A DNA stretch of 64,000 nt, taken from NCBI GenBank assembly GCA_047967505.1, contig CM106541.1. The stretch is one strand, 5' to 3'. The stretch is from Dipteris shenzhenensis. Taxonomy: Eukaryota; Polypodiophyta; Polypodiopsida; Gleicheniales. The number at the start of each line of letters is the position of its first letter. The first letter of the stretch is position 1. Made by a program: the position numbers and the translations under genes. Below, one piece after another: positions 1 through 12,300 of this stretch. The notes under the pieces were generated by a model. That model saw nothing but the letters and a program-made list of their open reading frames with translations. It did not search any database and had not been told where the DNA came from.

Positions 1-99
1 CTTGAAGCATTTCCAAAGAGTTTAATGCTTATAGGCTAACATAAGCCCTAGCTGCTGCTGCAGCAACCAATGCCAACACACACACACACACACACACAA

Positions 100-130
<31 letters not shown>

Positions 131-912
131 CAAAGAGAGACAGAGATAGAGAGAGAGAGGTGCATCAACATGTGCATTCATATGCACACACAACTACATG
201 CACATGTGCACACATATTCATGCGCATTCTTGACACTATTTAACCACAAAAGGAATCATGAGGGGTGTCTCTCAAGGTGATTCTAATAAAGGACATTTTA
301 ATGAGACATGTATATCAATACTATGAAAAGTCACATTAAAACTTTGTATTTCATCATCTTAACACTAGCAAAACTTATATTAAATGATAGAATTTTACAA
401 AATCACCTACATAGGTCCTTGAAGGTATGGCTTTTCATAAAAATTCACAATACTAGATCAAGAATCCAACACTAAATCCCACAATAACATTATGAGATCG
501 AAGAGGCTAGTAAGAAATGCATTAATTGCCTTTTTTTATCAAAAAGTATAAAATATAATATTCTTAGAATTGATGCTCATGATGTCCAAACTTGGCACCC
601 AAATTTATCAAGCCTTCTCTAAAACAAAGAGTACATCATTCCTAAATAACTGCATAACTAGTCCTTGGGTCATGTTGACCTTGAGTACAAGGACAATGAA
701 GGCACTTTAAATATTTTCATCAGTGTTGTGGCTTCAAGCATCTTACTTTAACCAATTGCCAAGAAATTTCAATAATGTCACTAAGAGACATAAGCTTTAA
801 AGCATAATGCAAGAATTTGCAACAAATGATTCCCTTGTAGTAAATGGAATCCTATAATCTGTGTGCTTGGAGCTTTGAAAATGGGTCAATGCACTATTGG
901 GTGTAGCTAATT
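1..912. other. AT-rich stretch without a recognisable gene
   Basis: No open frame longer than about 60 codons and no recognisable protein motif is seen on either strand. The only clear structure is the simple repeat listed separately. It is probably decayed intergenic or transposon DNA. Confidence 0.5.
75..166. repeat. (AC)n / (GA)n microsatellite
   Basis: An alternating AC run of about 24 bases passes directly into a purine-rich GA tract with interspersed CAGA units. It is a compound dinucleotide repeat with no coding potential. Confidence 0.9.
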
Positions 913-1137
913 GTGAAACTATCTGAGTTCCCTCGCGCCTTTGTGGATCATGCTCCTTTTCGTATGTCAAAAGGTTTAGATATCGCTAACGAGATGTGTT
1001 TCCTTGCTTTGTCACCAAGCTTCTTGGAAGAACGTGCTATACCTCCACTAAGATATGGAGCTTATCCTAGCAACCGTGGAGGTAGAGGAGGAAGAGGTGG
1101 AGGCATTGTGCACCCCTCTTATGCACATGCAACTTAG
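913..1137 (+). pseudogene. Short ORF with Gly-Arg-rich tail, unidentified
   Basis: A 74-codon frame whose first two thirds look like ordinary protein sequence and whose end is a Gly/Arg run (GGRGGRGGG) followed by a stop. RGG-like runs are common next to zinc knuckles in retroelement Gag proteins, and the LINE ORF1 remnant begins about 250 bases downstream, so it may be another retroelement Gag piece. I do not recognise a family. The overlapping minus-strand frame is treated as a shadow. Confidence 0.25.
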
Positions 1138-1380
1138 AAGCCATGGGGGGGCTTCTTTAGCTTCCCCCCTAGGATAGCGTTTTGCTCCTAGCCCTTCCAA
1201 TACAGATGGGCATGTGGCCTCAAGAGAGATACAAAAAGCCAACGCAACTCCTTCTCCCCGGCACAGAGATGGGATTGCAGGTATCTACGAAAATTGAGCT
1301 CCCTCAGGAGCCATTGGTAGAATAGCTACTTTGCATGCAGTCGCTTCAAGCAGTGAAGGATTAACCTTTATTGAGTCCTA

Positions 1381-1926
1381 GATCAGAACAAATTGGATCA
1401 GAAAGGGAATCAATGTTTTAATGTGAGATTCTTGAAGAAAGGCTTCTTTGTCTTTCTTTTTGAGAAACCTGAGATGGCTTCTACAACTATGCAACATGGT
1501 TTATGGACCATTAGGAATCAACCTCTTTATTTAGAATGGTGGTCCAAAGTTTTCTCTCCTGATGTCCCTAGATCTACTAGAATCCCTATTTGGGTTGATG
1601 AACTCCCTGATTTACCTTTGTATTTATGCAATCAACTCCCCTTTCTATGTTGTGGGCTGGGAGAAGTGTTGGGTGTAGAATAAGAAAACTTCATTAACCC
1701 CAGAGGCAACAATCCTCGGATCTACATTAAGATGGATATAGCTAAGGAGATGCCCAAGACTCTTACTATTCTCAATAGAAATGGTAGTTTCTATAGGGAG
1801 AAGCCTCTAACTTATAAAAATCCTCCCCACTCTTGCCTTTTTTGTGGGCTTTCCACCCATTTGGTAAAAAATTGTCCTTTGAAGAGGGGCAAAGTTAAGG
1901 AAGCTGAACCCTCTGCTGCTAAATAA
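1381..1926 (+). pseudogene. LINE ORF1 remnant (DUF4283-like plus CCHC knuckle)
   Basis: Nucleic-acid-binding first protein of a plant L1-type LINE. One frame runs from about 1393 to 1924, interrupted by a single TAA at about 1681. The first part resembles the DUF4283 domain of plant LINE ORF1 proteins (WSKVFSPDVPRSTRIPIWV, then PLYLCNQLPF and a GLGEVLGV stretch). The second part ends in a zinc knuckle, CLFCGLSTHLVKNC, with the C-x2-C-x4-H-x4-C spacing. About 450 bases of decayed spacer separate it from the ORF2 remnant on the same strand, the expected order for a LINE. Upstream sequence is too decayed to place the start. Confidence 0.7.
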
Positions 1927-2375
1927 GATACCCCTACTGAAAGGTGAATTTCCAAAGTCCCTAACCCTCCTCAGTGATTAGGATAGTGATCATAACATCA
2001 CAAGAGTTATTGGTAAGGACAAGCATCACAGTCTACCAAAAGCAGCAAATAAAAACTCTTTTCAACCTCTCAGAGATAAAGAGGAGAGCTTAGAGAATAG
2101 CAATAGAATTAGTATGGTGATTGAAGCTGGTGGTCTAAAGAGTTTGAAGAGCATGTTAACAGAGAGGATGTTATGGAAGAGATAAAAGAGAGTGAGGAGG
2201 AATCAGAGGAAGATCAAGGGAAGGGTTCCTCAATCATCTAAGCAAATCAAGAGGACACTAGTCAAGGTAAGGCCTTCACTGTAGTTCAACACAAAAGGAG
2301 GCAATCCAACGTTGCTACAGTCCAAGTGAATAGCTTCAACCCTAGGGCTGAAAAGGGGCAGAAAAGGAATGTCAG

Positions 2376-3535
2376 ATAAAGTTTTTACCTTCTTGACTCT
2401 AAATGTTAGAGGGCTGATGGACCCTAGTAGGAGTGAGGAGCTAGCTTTCTAATTGAGAGCTAATTCTTTATCTCCTCTCCTCCTAGCATTACAAGAGATC
2501 AAGGCTTGTAGGAATATTCTAGAAAATAGACTAAAAGCTATAGATAGAAGAAGAACTTGGTATTACACTTCACATGAGGAGGGTAAAGGGGGTACAGCAA
2601 TTGGAGTTGTAGTAGGAGCCATTTCTCTCCTCTTCCAAAAGAGAAGCTTCAATATCCACCAAGTTGGATTATCTCATTGGAAGAACCATAAACCTGTCTC
2701 ACTTAGATGTGATTTTGGTTTTGGTGAGAGAAGCTCTTCTGGGTTTAAAGTTCACCCTAAACTCTTCTTGTTGAACAGTGTTCAAACTTTAATTGGTAAG
2801 GCTTGGCATAATACTTTCTCTAAGCACACTTTAGCCTCAGAAGCTTGGGCATTAGCTGTTTATGATACTCAAATCATCTTAAAAACAGCTAGAAAGAAAA
2901 GAGCTAAGATTAGGGCTCAGAGAATGGATAAAATTTAGAGTAATATCAGTGGTTTATAACAAAAATCAAAAACTGGAGATGTGGATGCACAAATAGAACT
3001 GATAAGTGCTAAAAAGGACCTCAAGAAGAAATTTAATTATTTCAAAATATACTTCAGGGACTGGTGGGCAGGGAAGATAGATAGACCCACTAAGAAAACT
3101 TTTAGAATAATCAGAAGAAAGAGATTGCAAGAGGAGATCCCCCTTCTTAAAAGATCAAATGACACCTAGTCTATAACTACATAAGAGAATGTTGGTTTTA
3201 TTCAGCAACATTTTTAGAACTTACTGTCTAGTACAATCACCCCAAATGAGGAAATCCAAAGTAGACAACTATGTCAAATTATAAGAGAGAAATCTATCAA
3301 ACGTTTTGATCTACCTTATTTGGGGAGACCCTTTACATTATAAGAGTTGAAGGAATTTGTGTTAGTTATGGAAGATGGTAAGACACCTGGGGAAGATGGG
3401 CTACTTAATAAGTTCTATAAGTCTTTCTGGGAACTAGTTGGCCCTTATCTTTTACTGTTATGGCAAGAAAGCTTGGTGAAAGGTGCTCTCTCTTACACAT
3501 CAATGGGGGAATTAACAAACTGATCCCTAGAGACT
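2376..3535 (+). pseudogene. LINE ORF2 remnant: endonuclease start and RT start
   Basis: Remains of the endonuclease/reverse-transcriptase protein of the LINE whose ORF1 lies just upstream. At about 2390 the frame reads FLTLNVRGLMDPSRSEELAF, the usual first strand of the EEP endonuclease, followed by LLALQEIKA (the conserved QE motif) near 2475-2505. Most of the endonuclease core is missing; the frame continues at 2700-2935 into a linker with a basic helix (KKRAKIRAQRMDK). Near 3360-3530 the RT begins: EDGKTPGEDGLLNKFYKSFW, then sequence typical before the LIPK motif. The rest of the RT is absent. Several stops and shifts show it is dead. Confidence 0.7.
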
Positions 3536-4370
3536 TGCAGTGGCCCAAGTCCACAACTGTGATGGCCAAATCAACCAGTGTAAGTATGGAGGCTATAATT
3601 ATTTACTGCAGCAACTGACTATTGGTTGGTGGTGAAGAACATGTGGCACTACATGCATAGAAGTGGCATACACCAACCACTATAATGGCTGAAATAAGAG
3701 TGTAACTACAGGTGCCCACATCAATAATGGTAGCTGTAATCAACCAACTAAATTTAAACACACCAACCACTACACAAAATATTTTTTTGAATCCCTTAAA
3801 TTAAGGGAACTATAGCCGGGATTGTATCTTAAAATTTTCCAAAATTTGTTTAGATGTTGGTATTTTCAAATTTAAAACACTATATTATGTCTCTTAAAGT
3901 TAAAGGAAACCTCAAACCCCAAATATGATTTCTCAATTTCAACCAAGAAAAATACACTACAAATTGGTTTTGTGAGCACATAATTAGTCTACTATTAAGT
4001 GGCATGCAAAGAGGCTTCAAAGCTTTAAAAAAGTTATGTGTTGGGCTACTAAATATTAGCTTTGAAAGAAAATCTTTATAGAAGCCAAAGCCAAACTCAA
4101 TTAACTCTTTTTTTTTAAATATACGTGGAGATATACCATGACCTCTAAGGAGGCAATGATTTACTCTCAATGCCATAAAAGAGATAAGTGTTTATATATT
4201 AACAAATATATTACAATAGTTCAATTGTCCTATGATACAAATTCACCAAAAAACCAAGACAAAAAACCATTTGACATGGCAAGATAAAAAAGAGCTCAAT
4301 GCTCTACTCAACTTTTCTTGTAATTGTCTACAATTTGAAGTTGTAGAAACTCCCACAAGAAGGTGTGTAA
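3536..4370. other. Stretch without an identified gene
   Basis: AT-rich DNA. One 98-codon minus-strand frame (3880-4176) shows no motif I recognise and no homology to other parts of the window. Bases 3540-3780 contain repeated 'accaactac/aaccactac' words, possibly the edge of a small repeat. Confidence 0.4.
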
Positions 4371-7300
4371 TGCCTGGTCAACAAATGCATGAGGCCTAAA
4401 AGAAACGCACAAAAAATAACTCGGTCATTAGGGATTCAAAAGCCATGCAGACCTTGACTACCTAGGGCATACGACCTAGCCTTGAAAGGTCTTGGAGTAT
4501 GTTTGACATTGTCTAGTCATGGGAAAGCAAGGCCACCGCTTTGGCAAAAGGTAAGTACAAAACGATATCAGCTAAACATGAGGCATAGCTACCAATGCAG
4601 TGGAGCTAGAGGGTGGAGACAAAGGTGGGGCAAAAGATAATATTCAAGTAGGAGGTTTAGGTGGATTCTCTATCCAAGAACCCTATAGGTTAGGGAGACC
4701 TCATCAATGTAAAACCCTTTAATAGTCAGCCCACCATGCCCCAAGTGAAATCCCATTGAATACTCTACATCTAAGCCACATGTATAGTTCTCAAGGATCT
4801 CAAACCAAATCCTTTGGGTGCTAGGGAGACTCTATAGCTAGTGCAAGATCACCTCCAAAGCTCTGTCTAGACAAAAGTGGCCTCGACCATCTACTCGCAT
4901 CAGCTCCAGCCATGGACACCATGGACAACAGCTAGAATAAGTAAGAAATCTTCCATGGCCTAAGGCTGAACCAAAACCATTTCTAAAATTTGGATCTAGC
5001 CTCTTGGGACACCTATTGCTCAATCCAATGTCTTTCTCTTGAGGGAGTCCATGGGGAGTGCATGCTATTACCTCTATCTAGAGTCCTCTTCTTATCGGTG
5101 TCGTATAGGCTAAGAAGTACACCTCATCTACTCTCTCTGTGTGGTCACTCTAGATGGCCAAAATCATTCCCCTAGGTCCAACTAGACCTTCCACAAAGTA
5201 TGGTCCACCTAGAGCCAAATATGCCACCTGTGCACGCATCTTAGTTCAAAATACAAGGAGGTCTATGAGCCACTCCTTGCCTACATGGTCCACTACATTG
5301 ATCATGTTCCAATGAAGCAATTTTTGGCTCCCATCCATCTCTACATCTCCCTTGAACATTGTCTAGAGGAGCCCTCCCAACCCAAAACTATAGATACTGG
5401 CTTGATCTTTGCCTCACTTGATCATTATCCTCAAAACCTATTCTAGAGAAATAGCCCCAGTTGCCTACGATCTACCAAGTCTATAGTCCTACGCACTATG
5501 ATTCTGGATGGCTAATGTCTCCCAACCTCACTTTTCCTTTGAGGGGATCCTATTCCAAGTCTCAAAGGAGATGTATGGGCCACTATCCCATTGAGACCTC
5601 CTAATGTTTGCCCATCATCCTAGCATAAGACCATCCTAAATCTGTAGATGCCAAATAAGGGGTTGGTGTTCAAACACATTCTTTGTAGAGAGGTCAGTCC
5701 CAAAAGATTCCTCTTGCTAGTCTCTGCTAAACCTTATTTTAGCTATGCATTAAGGCAATCCGCTTCCCCATAAGAGGGGACTTAGAAAAGATCCAGTGGT
5801 GAGACTACTACCACGGTCCACCAATTCATTAGGTATTTCTGATAAGCCCTCCCAGGTGCAAGAGGAACTTCCAAGGCTGTACACCAGGAATGAGGCCATG
5901 CACCACCAGCTTGCCCAAGAGGGCTCTACTCTACATCTCTAGAAATGATGCCCAAGCCTTTGCATACATGCAGCACTATTTGCCATGAAACCCTAGACTT
6001 AGTATTTCTTGTTCCATCTAAACCAACCCATAAGAAATGTTGTACCAAGCATATGAACTGACCCATGCACCCCATATGAAAGCATCAGTAGGAAGCTATG
6101 TATAATGGTATGGCAAGAAGAACTAGGTTGGCCACTTGGGCTCTACCCAATACGGGGAATTCGACCAAGCTCCTATATACAAAGCTTTCACCACACACTC
6201 TCGAGAATGGTTAGCTGCTCTCTATCAATACCCACCTAGCAACCAAGTTATCTCACTATTTTTCCCCACAAAATCCATCAAAAACAAAAGGCATCCCCCT
6301 AGTCCTGGACCTCCTCCATCCCTGTGAATAAGCCAATAGATTTGGTCTAGTTGATCCAAGAGCTTGAGGTCTCACAATAGACAAGGCACCCTTGATTGTG
6401 TTAAGGCTCATGGTTGAGCCCTCCACATCTAGGTCCATATCGTCTATGAACTTTGAATCTAGTAACTCCTCCTCCTAATTGGAAGACTCATACCAATTAA
6501 CCCATTGTCTTGAGAGCAAAAAATCAAACTAACCCCTTACTGATGAAAAGAAAGAGGGAGTGAGGGAGCAACCCTATTTGTCAATCCTAGAATTCTGTTG
6601 ATCAGATTCTTACCTTGATTTTTGTGACATGAAGAGTCTTTCCCTTGATTTGCCTACATACACCATCTCCACACTTTCCCTCATTTAATTATGTACTAGC
6701 AACCCCCCTGCCATTCTTCCACTCGCGTAAGCAATGTAGAGTTTTTCATCCATAGATAGTGGTTGATAATGCAAAGTCAAATTAAGAGAGAGAATGGATT
6801 GCCTGTGTGGCCTCCAATAAGCACCTGATGACATATCCTTGCCTAAAGATATAATGCCCCCTTGATCCACCTATCTATGAATGGGAGAGGGAGAGAGAGA
6901 ATGGATTGCCTGTGTAGCCTGCAAAAAGCACTTGCTGAGAGATCCTTGCCTAAAGAGCTAAGACCCCCTTGATCCACCTATGTGCAAAGCCCAATCTATG
7001 CTTGGTCCCCTCTAGGAAGGAACACTCCTCCCTATCATAAGCCTGCTCATAGTATAGGATGTCAAGAGGCTATGACTCCTCCCTAGCCCAATCCACTACC
7101 TCCCAAAACATGAAGTTTTTTTCCATGATACTGCATTGCAGTGCACGTTATGAATTATGTTTGAATGGTGGGGTCTCAACTATAGGCCTTATTTAAGGTC
7201 TCAAGCCCTTATTTAAGATCATGTATGTGGTATCGAAAGTCTCCATTGATGGATATTTGCTGACCTATCCCCACTTCGAAATCAAGAAAATCTAGCCGTG

Positions 7301-7450
7301 CCTCAAGGACGAAGAAAGCGAGCCTAAGTCTAAAATCTTCTGACAAGCTACCCATAATGGGGTGAGAATATGCTCCAAAAAATCCAAAAGATGGTAGGGG
7401 TCAAGGCATCCTCCCTAGGGAGCTTTTACAGAGGAAGATCCTTGAGGGCC
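4370..7450 (-). pseudogene. LINE family 2 ORF2 remnant (RT to zf-RVT)
   Basis: Reverse transcriptase and C-terminal part of a LINE ORF2, read right to left and broken by many shifts. At about 7100-6970 the RT reads WEVVDWAREES, then YEQAYDREECSFLEG and HRLGFAHRWIKGV (RT palm block 1). At about 6440 the catalytic box appears as FIDDMDLDVEG, with Ala of FADD changed to Ile. At 6240-6050 LESVW and ANLVLLAIPLYIASY match the copy at 49.7-51.9 kb (LESVRCKLLYW, ANQVLLATAWYIASCW). At about 5080-4850 the TPSREKDIG / RCPKRLDPNF block matches the zf-RVT area of that copy. The endonuclease is missing, so this is a truncated, dead copy of the same family. Confidence 0.75.
6785..6981. repeat. 90-bp near-tandem duplication inside the LINE
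   Basis: Bases 6785-6874 and 6892-6981 are two copies of the same 90-base block, from the AGAGAGAGAATGGATTGCC start to the GATCCACCTAT end, with about a dozen differences and a 17-base spacer. It lies within the minus-strand RT remnant. Confidence 0.85.
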
Positions 7451-7499
7451 TCCTAGATCTCCTTGCCAGACTAGTCAAACTCAGTGAGACTACTGCTAA

Positions 7500-7662
7500 T
7501 GGAACCTATTCCCACACTACTATTGAGAATGGTGTTTGTAAATTGCACCATAAGGATTATGGGACAAACCCTAACCCTAAGGGGTCCATGTATATATTCC
7601 TATTTTCCTTGTAGCCAATCTTGTGCACTCCTCTCTCTCTTTCACTCATCTCCGTTTTATCA
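7500..7662 (+). repeat. Copia-1 LTR a (3' part), partial
   Basis: The stretch carries the Copia-1 LTR landmarks: AAACCCTAACCCTAA at 7566-7580, the following GGGGT..TGTATATATTC segment, and an LTR end ..TTTTATCA at 7662 directly abutting a primer site. Its left boundary is diverged and only approximate. It is decayed relative to the other Copia-1 LTRs at 8785, 28807 and 43988. Confidence 0.65.
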
Positions 7663-7674
7663 TGGTATCAGAGC
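7663..7674 (+). promoter_or_regulatory. Primer binding site (initiator Met tRNA type)
   Basis: TGGTATCAGAGC follows the LTR end directly. This is the classic plant retrotransposon primer site complementary to the 3' end of initiator methionine tRNA. Confidence 0.85.
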
Positions 7675-8784
7675 ACTAGGTGATCCCAAGCCCTTCCATG
7701 TTGTCAAGGCAATAAGCGCTGCCTTGAGGCATTCTCCATCTTTGAATTCTTGAGAGTTTGAGAGATTTTGAGAGCTCTTCTTGAAGAGAGTTCCATTGAG
7801 AGGATTTCATTGGGATTTTTTTCTTCAAGTTCATTGAGGTCTTCTTCTTCATGTGAGAGATATCCATTTATGAGATAGAGATCTCCTAGTGTTTGAGAGT
7901 TCTTCTTCTATTCTTGGAGAGATCTATTGTAGTTTTTGAGATGTATTGAGAGAGAATGAGAGAGATCTTAGTGGGTAAAAGATATAGAGTCATTTCTATG
8001 TGAGAGAAGTCTGCGAGAGAGAGAGAATCTCAGAGAGATTTTTTTGGTCGAGCAGAGAATAGCAACAACACAGTCGAGAAGCTCGTTGAAGGTCTTCCTC
8101 TCTAAGTCAAAGCTGCTCTTTGACGTTCGAAAGCTCCAAGACTCATGCAAGCAAATAGTCCACCTTTAATGACTATACAATACAAGCTAATAGCCCAACA
8201 CACTCTAGCAAGCAACTGCGACCCAAGCGACCTTCAACAACTCATTTCAACAAGCTTCTTACCCAATCCTGGTAGCCCTTTGTGGTCTCTACAATACATT
8301 GCAATCAGCCTATTGCAATCAGCCTAGAGCAACGTAACCAGTGAGCCAACTGCCTCTACTTCCAACTCAGCTCCTCCTCCATAACAATCGACTCTAACTA
8401 CTCCTCCAACAAAAGCAACACCACAACCAACTGCTCAAAAAAATTGTTCAAAAGTTCCTTCATCGCAGCCTCTAACAGCGCCATGGCTCTAGCAAGCTTC
8501 AAACATCTCCAGAGATAGCTCATGGCCTCTCTAGCAAGCAGCTCTACATCGATTTCATCAACGAGCCCAAGGACAACTTCACACTAGCGATGATGAGGAG
8601 CTCAACTCCTACTTTCAACAAAGCTCCTACAATGCTCCATCTACAAGACCTGCCTCCAACTACACAACCACTCCGAACGGTGCTCCAACAACAAGCTCAA
8701 CGGCGACGACTACTATGATGAGCATCCACGCGACAAGGCCAACCTGACAGCTCCAAGCTTCCACAAGCCCGACCATCTACAACC
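7675..8784 (+). other. Copia-1-type untranslated leader, GA-rich
   Basis: Leader following LTR a. It begins with many GAGAG runs (7745-8040) and passes into C-rich AGCTCC/CAACA sequence. The same two-part composition follows LTR b at 9016 and lies in the minus-strand leader at 49.7-48.75 kb. No coding domain is present, so LTR a is followed only by leader before LTR b interrupts. Confidence 0.55.
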
Positions 8785-9015
8785 TCTTGAGAGACCACGC
8801 TCAACATCATGTTATTACATGTGCATAGCACTAACACGTATAGAGTGCTATAAAGGATAGGGTTAGATGCCCTAACCCTAACCCTAAATAGGTTTGTATA
8901 AATTCTACATTTTCAACTAAATCTAGTGTGCTGTTAGTCATTTGTGGTGTGCTCTCTAGATGTGCCCTCTCTCCTCGTCTCCACTTTTCTCCTCTCCCCT
9001 CTTCATATTTTGTCA
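8785..9015 (+). repeat. Copia-1 LTR b (5' LTR of copy 1)
   Basis: A 231-base LTR from TCTTGAGAG (expected TGTTGAGAG) to ..CATATTTTGTCA. It aligns with the 3' LTR of copy 4 (minus, 44250-43988): shared start, CTCAACATCATG, GTGCATAGCA, the CCCTAACCCTAACCCTAAA run at 8871-8888, TTTGTATAAATTC as degenerate TATA region, and GTTAGTCATTTGTGGTGTGC. It is followed at 9016 by TGGTATCACAGC, a one-base variant of the primer site. Confidence 0.85.
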
Positions 9016-11686
9016 TGGTATCACAGCCTCCATTGAGGCATTGCGATCCACATGAGAGAGCATGATAGATCGAGAGATTGAGAGTTCTTGAGTGTCCTCT
9101 TTCGTGAGAGAAAAGTTTTGTTCATCGAGAGTTCTTTGATAGAATTTCCGTCCATTTTTTTATTCATTCCATTCACTCTTCTTGAGTGTTAGTGAGACTT
9201 TCTTCGTGAGTGAGAGAGAAATTGCTTGTGAGTTCATTGAGAAAGAGAGACTGAAATTCATTCAGTTTGAGAGACCTTTGAGTTTTGAGAGAGAGATTTC
9301 TATCAATTTCTTATTTGAGAGAGAGAGAGAGATCTCTATGAGACTTTGGGTGAGAGAAATATCTTTGGAGCAAACTGTAGCTCCCTCGACTATAGCCTAG
9401 CAATCTACCTCATCAAGCTTCAACTGCAACTACGAGCTCCATCGACGCCAGCGTCTCAGTAGCCCTTGCAGCTAAGTGACCCTTCATAGACCTAGCTCAA
9501 CAAGCCTCCACGACTAGGCAACTGGACCCCGCATGTCCTCTTGTCTTATGTGACAATGGACCCCATATCAACCTTAGCTATGGTGACAATCTCCCCTCCC
9601 TTGCCGGAAAGCCAACGGAGCAGTTGATGAGCCAACTCCCGTTGACCATGTCTTGCCTCTGTCCACACCTCGAGGACCCACAAAACCATGCAATTTTTGA
9701 GTTCGTAAAATTGCATCTCATTGTCACCAACCCCATCATGTCTCCACAACCGCTTAATGCAGCAAAGCCAGATCCCATTCATATACTCTGTCGTGAAAAA
9801 TGGCTTACCTGGAAATCGTCCACCCTGAACATCCGGTGCTTTGCATGATTGTCGTACGTTGCAGTTGCAATGGCAACACTAGCCAAAGGTTCTTCATGAT
9901 GGTCTCAAAGAGAGCTATCTCGAATCTCACCCTAGCAATGGCCCCTCTTCTAAGGTGATCGTCCTGACCATTAAGGACATGAATACTTGAATTTGGGCGA
10001 CGCTATGGAACTTGATCTTGCTTAGCCACGAGGAGACTACAGAGAGTTTGCAACATCTCTCAACGCAGAGTGGGAGTTGACTGCCCACTGCAATGGCTCA
10101 TTGGCTTCAAGTTGCCTGCAAGGTGCAGCTCGAGCTAGCTGGTTGGGTCCCTCCAAGCGCGAGAACTTTGCGGGGCAGGGAGGGGCAGGCGAGTTGGCTG
10201 AGGGTTCCGTTGGCTTTCCGGCTGGGCAGAGAGATTGTCAGTAGCTACAGGGTCGATTTTCACATAAACTGCCACCTCTCGAAACAATCACATGATCACA
10301 GGCTATCACCAAACAAAATGCAATGCCATATCTCCACAACTGGACGAAATATTTCAAGATTCCATCATAATCTTCAAGATTCTGGCATACCTACATGTCA
10401 GAGAGGGCTTATCCTCAAGATCACCACACCCAAGGCTTGGTGAAGGATGAGCCACGTGGCACTACACCCACAGTGACACATCACACCAACAATTGACTTC
10501 CACATGTCTTATCCTACCACATCATCCTTATCTGCCACATCATTAGTAGACCTGGTCCATGCCATGTCATTTGATTGTGCTCGCTACCACCTCATCATAG
10601 ATAGTACCACATCATCACTCCAACTTGCCAACAACCATGTCATCCATGCCATGTCACCTGCCACCTCAATGGACACAGTCAGCATCCACATCATCCATTG
10701 ACCAAGTCAAAGTGCCACATTATTAGGGTTGACCAGTCAACTATCACATCACCCAGCACTGTCCCCTACCAGGCACTCTAACCCCTCTATAGGCACACTT
10801 GGCACCCTGCATGTGCACCTGCCTACCACATCAGCACATTGCTCCACTAGCACACCTCTTCACAAGGCATAGTCAGAGCATGTAACCTTGACTGCCACAT
10901 CATCTTTGAGCACTTTGCACCCTTTTTTGCCCCTCCACCTAGATCAAGCCGTATCTCTTGATCCAGGAAGAATTTGAGGGCACTCCAAAAAGGAAAATCG
11001 CTCAATTTTTTATGTTCTACGAACTTGTCACATCACATATTTTGGTACAAGTATCACTCACCTTTGAGCCTCACTGACAAATCCACTTCCTTCATGCAAT
11101 CCGCCTCTACATCGATGCATCTGACCCACAGCATAAAAAGAACCAAAGAAAAAGAAATTATTTGTTGTTTTTTTCTTCGATCGACAGTTGGTCTAGATCT
11201 AGATCAGAGTAGACTAGATTGCCATAGTGGAGACGATTTGAATTTCTCCAAGTTGCCAATCTAATCTATGCCTAAAATTCTTGACTAGTTCCTACTCGGA
11301 GTCACAGTCCCTATGCTCACATGCGGTTTCACATCATCACATTACCTGAAACCTGACGTTCATCAGTTCAGTGAGCAGAGACTTCAGAGTGTTTAGAGGC
11401 ATTGATCGATTGAGCAGTGGGTAGATAGCACATAATTCGATTTCACACACACATGCCATTATTGTAAAGCCTATTTGGCTATTTTTTGACATTGTGGACA
11501 TCATTTTGAGCCTTGTAAAGCCTCTTGGCTATTCTCGGCTTCATTTTCCACAAGCCTTGTAACAGATCAGATTATATATTGCAATTTTACCTTCACCGAT
11601 AGTTCAGATTTCACTTGCCACAGTTAGTGTTTTGCAGTTGATTCGGATAGTGATTTCACAGACACTTTGAGTACATTTCTTGCACC
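9016..11686 (+). other. Copia-1 copy 1 leader region
   Basis: Long untranslated leader between LTR b and gag. It begins with a primer-site variant and GA-rich sequence (9016-9370). Bases 9540-10250 differ in composition and contain short frames on both strands that I cannot identify; they may be a captured fragment. Bases 10440-10920 hold the degenerate CCACATCATC repeat. From about 10935 (GATCCAGGAAGAATTTGAGG) to 11640 it matches the leader of copy 4, including the GATCTAGATCAGAGTAGAC block near 11200. No coding domain is recognised. Confidence 0.55.
10445..10920 (+). repeat. Degenerate CCACATCATC repeat array in the Copia-1 leader
   Basis: Many near copies of an 11-13-base unit with CCACATCATC or GCCACATCATC as consensus, interrupted by unique sequence. 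It is the same array, in opposite orientation, as 48120-48540. Here nearly all CpG-bearing units have become CpA or TpG; one CCACGTGGC remains near 10452. Confidence 0.7.
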
Positions 11687-12300
11687 ATGTATACAATTAG
11701 CAACCTCAATCTGGAGGCATCTACTTTAAAGCAAGACAACTCCAATTACGGCACATGGAAATACCAAATGGAGACCATTCTTGTACTTCAGGACAAATGG
11801 GAGTATGTAGATGGATCTACACCTAGACCATTGGACGATCCAGCCACCAGTAGTAGCTCTACTCCACCTATTATCACAGCACCAACAATAGGATCTATAG
11901 CGGGATCTCCAGCTACACAAATAGTTTTTGCACCTGTAGTAGATCCGGCCATGGCCTGAGCACAGGTAGAATGGGACAAGAAAGACAAGTATGCATATCA
12001 TCTAATCAAGCAGAACGTGCAAGATGTCATGCTAGGACAATTCAACACAATCAAGACATCAAAAGAAGCATGGGATATGCTCGCAACTCTGTACGAGTCC
12101 AAGAACACATCTAGGATTCTCACAATGAGAAACCTAATCAACCAGAGTTTCTGCAAAAGTAGTGAAACTGGTCATGCTTACATACTCAGGATCAAAGATT
12201 ACAACAATCAACTTGCAGCAACACGAGCGACTATGAATCCCACAAAAATGGTTCAAGTCATCCTGAATGGACTAGGAGAAGGATACGAGAATCTAGTCCT
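11687..12300 (+). pseudogene. Copia-1 copy 1 gag, 3'-truncated
   Basis: N-terminal Gag of Ty1/copia family Copia-1. The start MYTISNLNLEAS and the WKYQMETILVLQDKWEYVDG stretch match copy 4 (minus, 47377 downward) nearly residue for residue. The frame is cut by TGA at 11957 where copy 4 has Arg, then resumes as EWDKKDKYAYHLIKQNVQDV and the UBN2-type KTSKEAWDMLATLYESKN block. Homology stops abruptly at about 12296 after GLGEGYENLV, where unrelated sequence begins. No protease, integrase or RT follows. The first Met fits copy 4's start. Confidence 0.85.

Noticed and set aside
9546-9848. Captured host gene fragment in the Copia-1 leader
   Set aside because: Frames on both strands are open for 65-80 codons and composition differs from the leader, but no protein family is recognisable.
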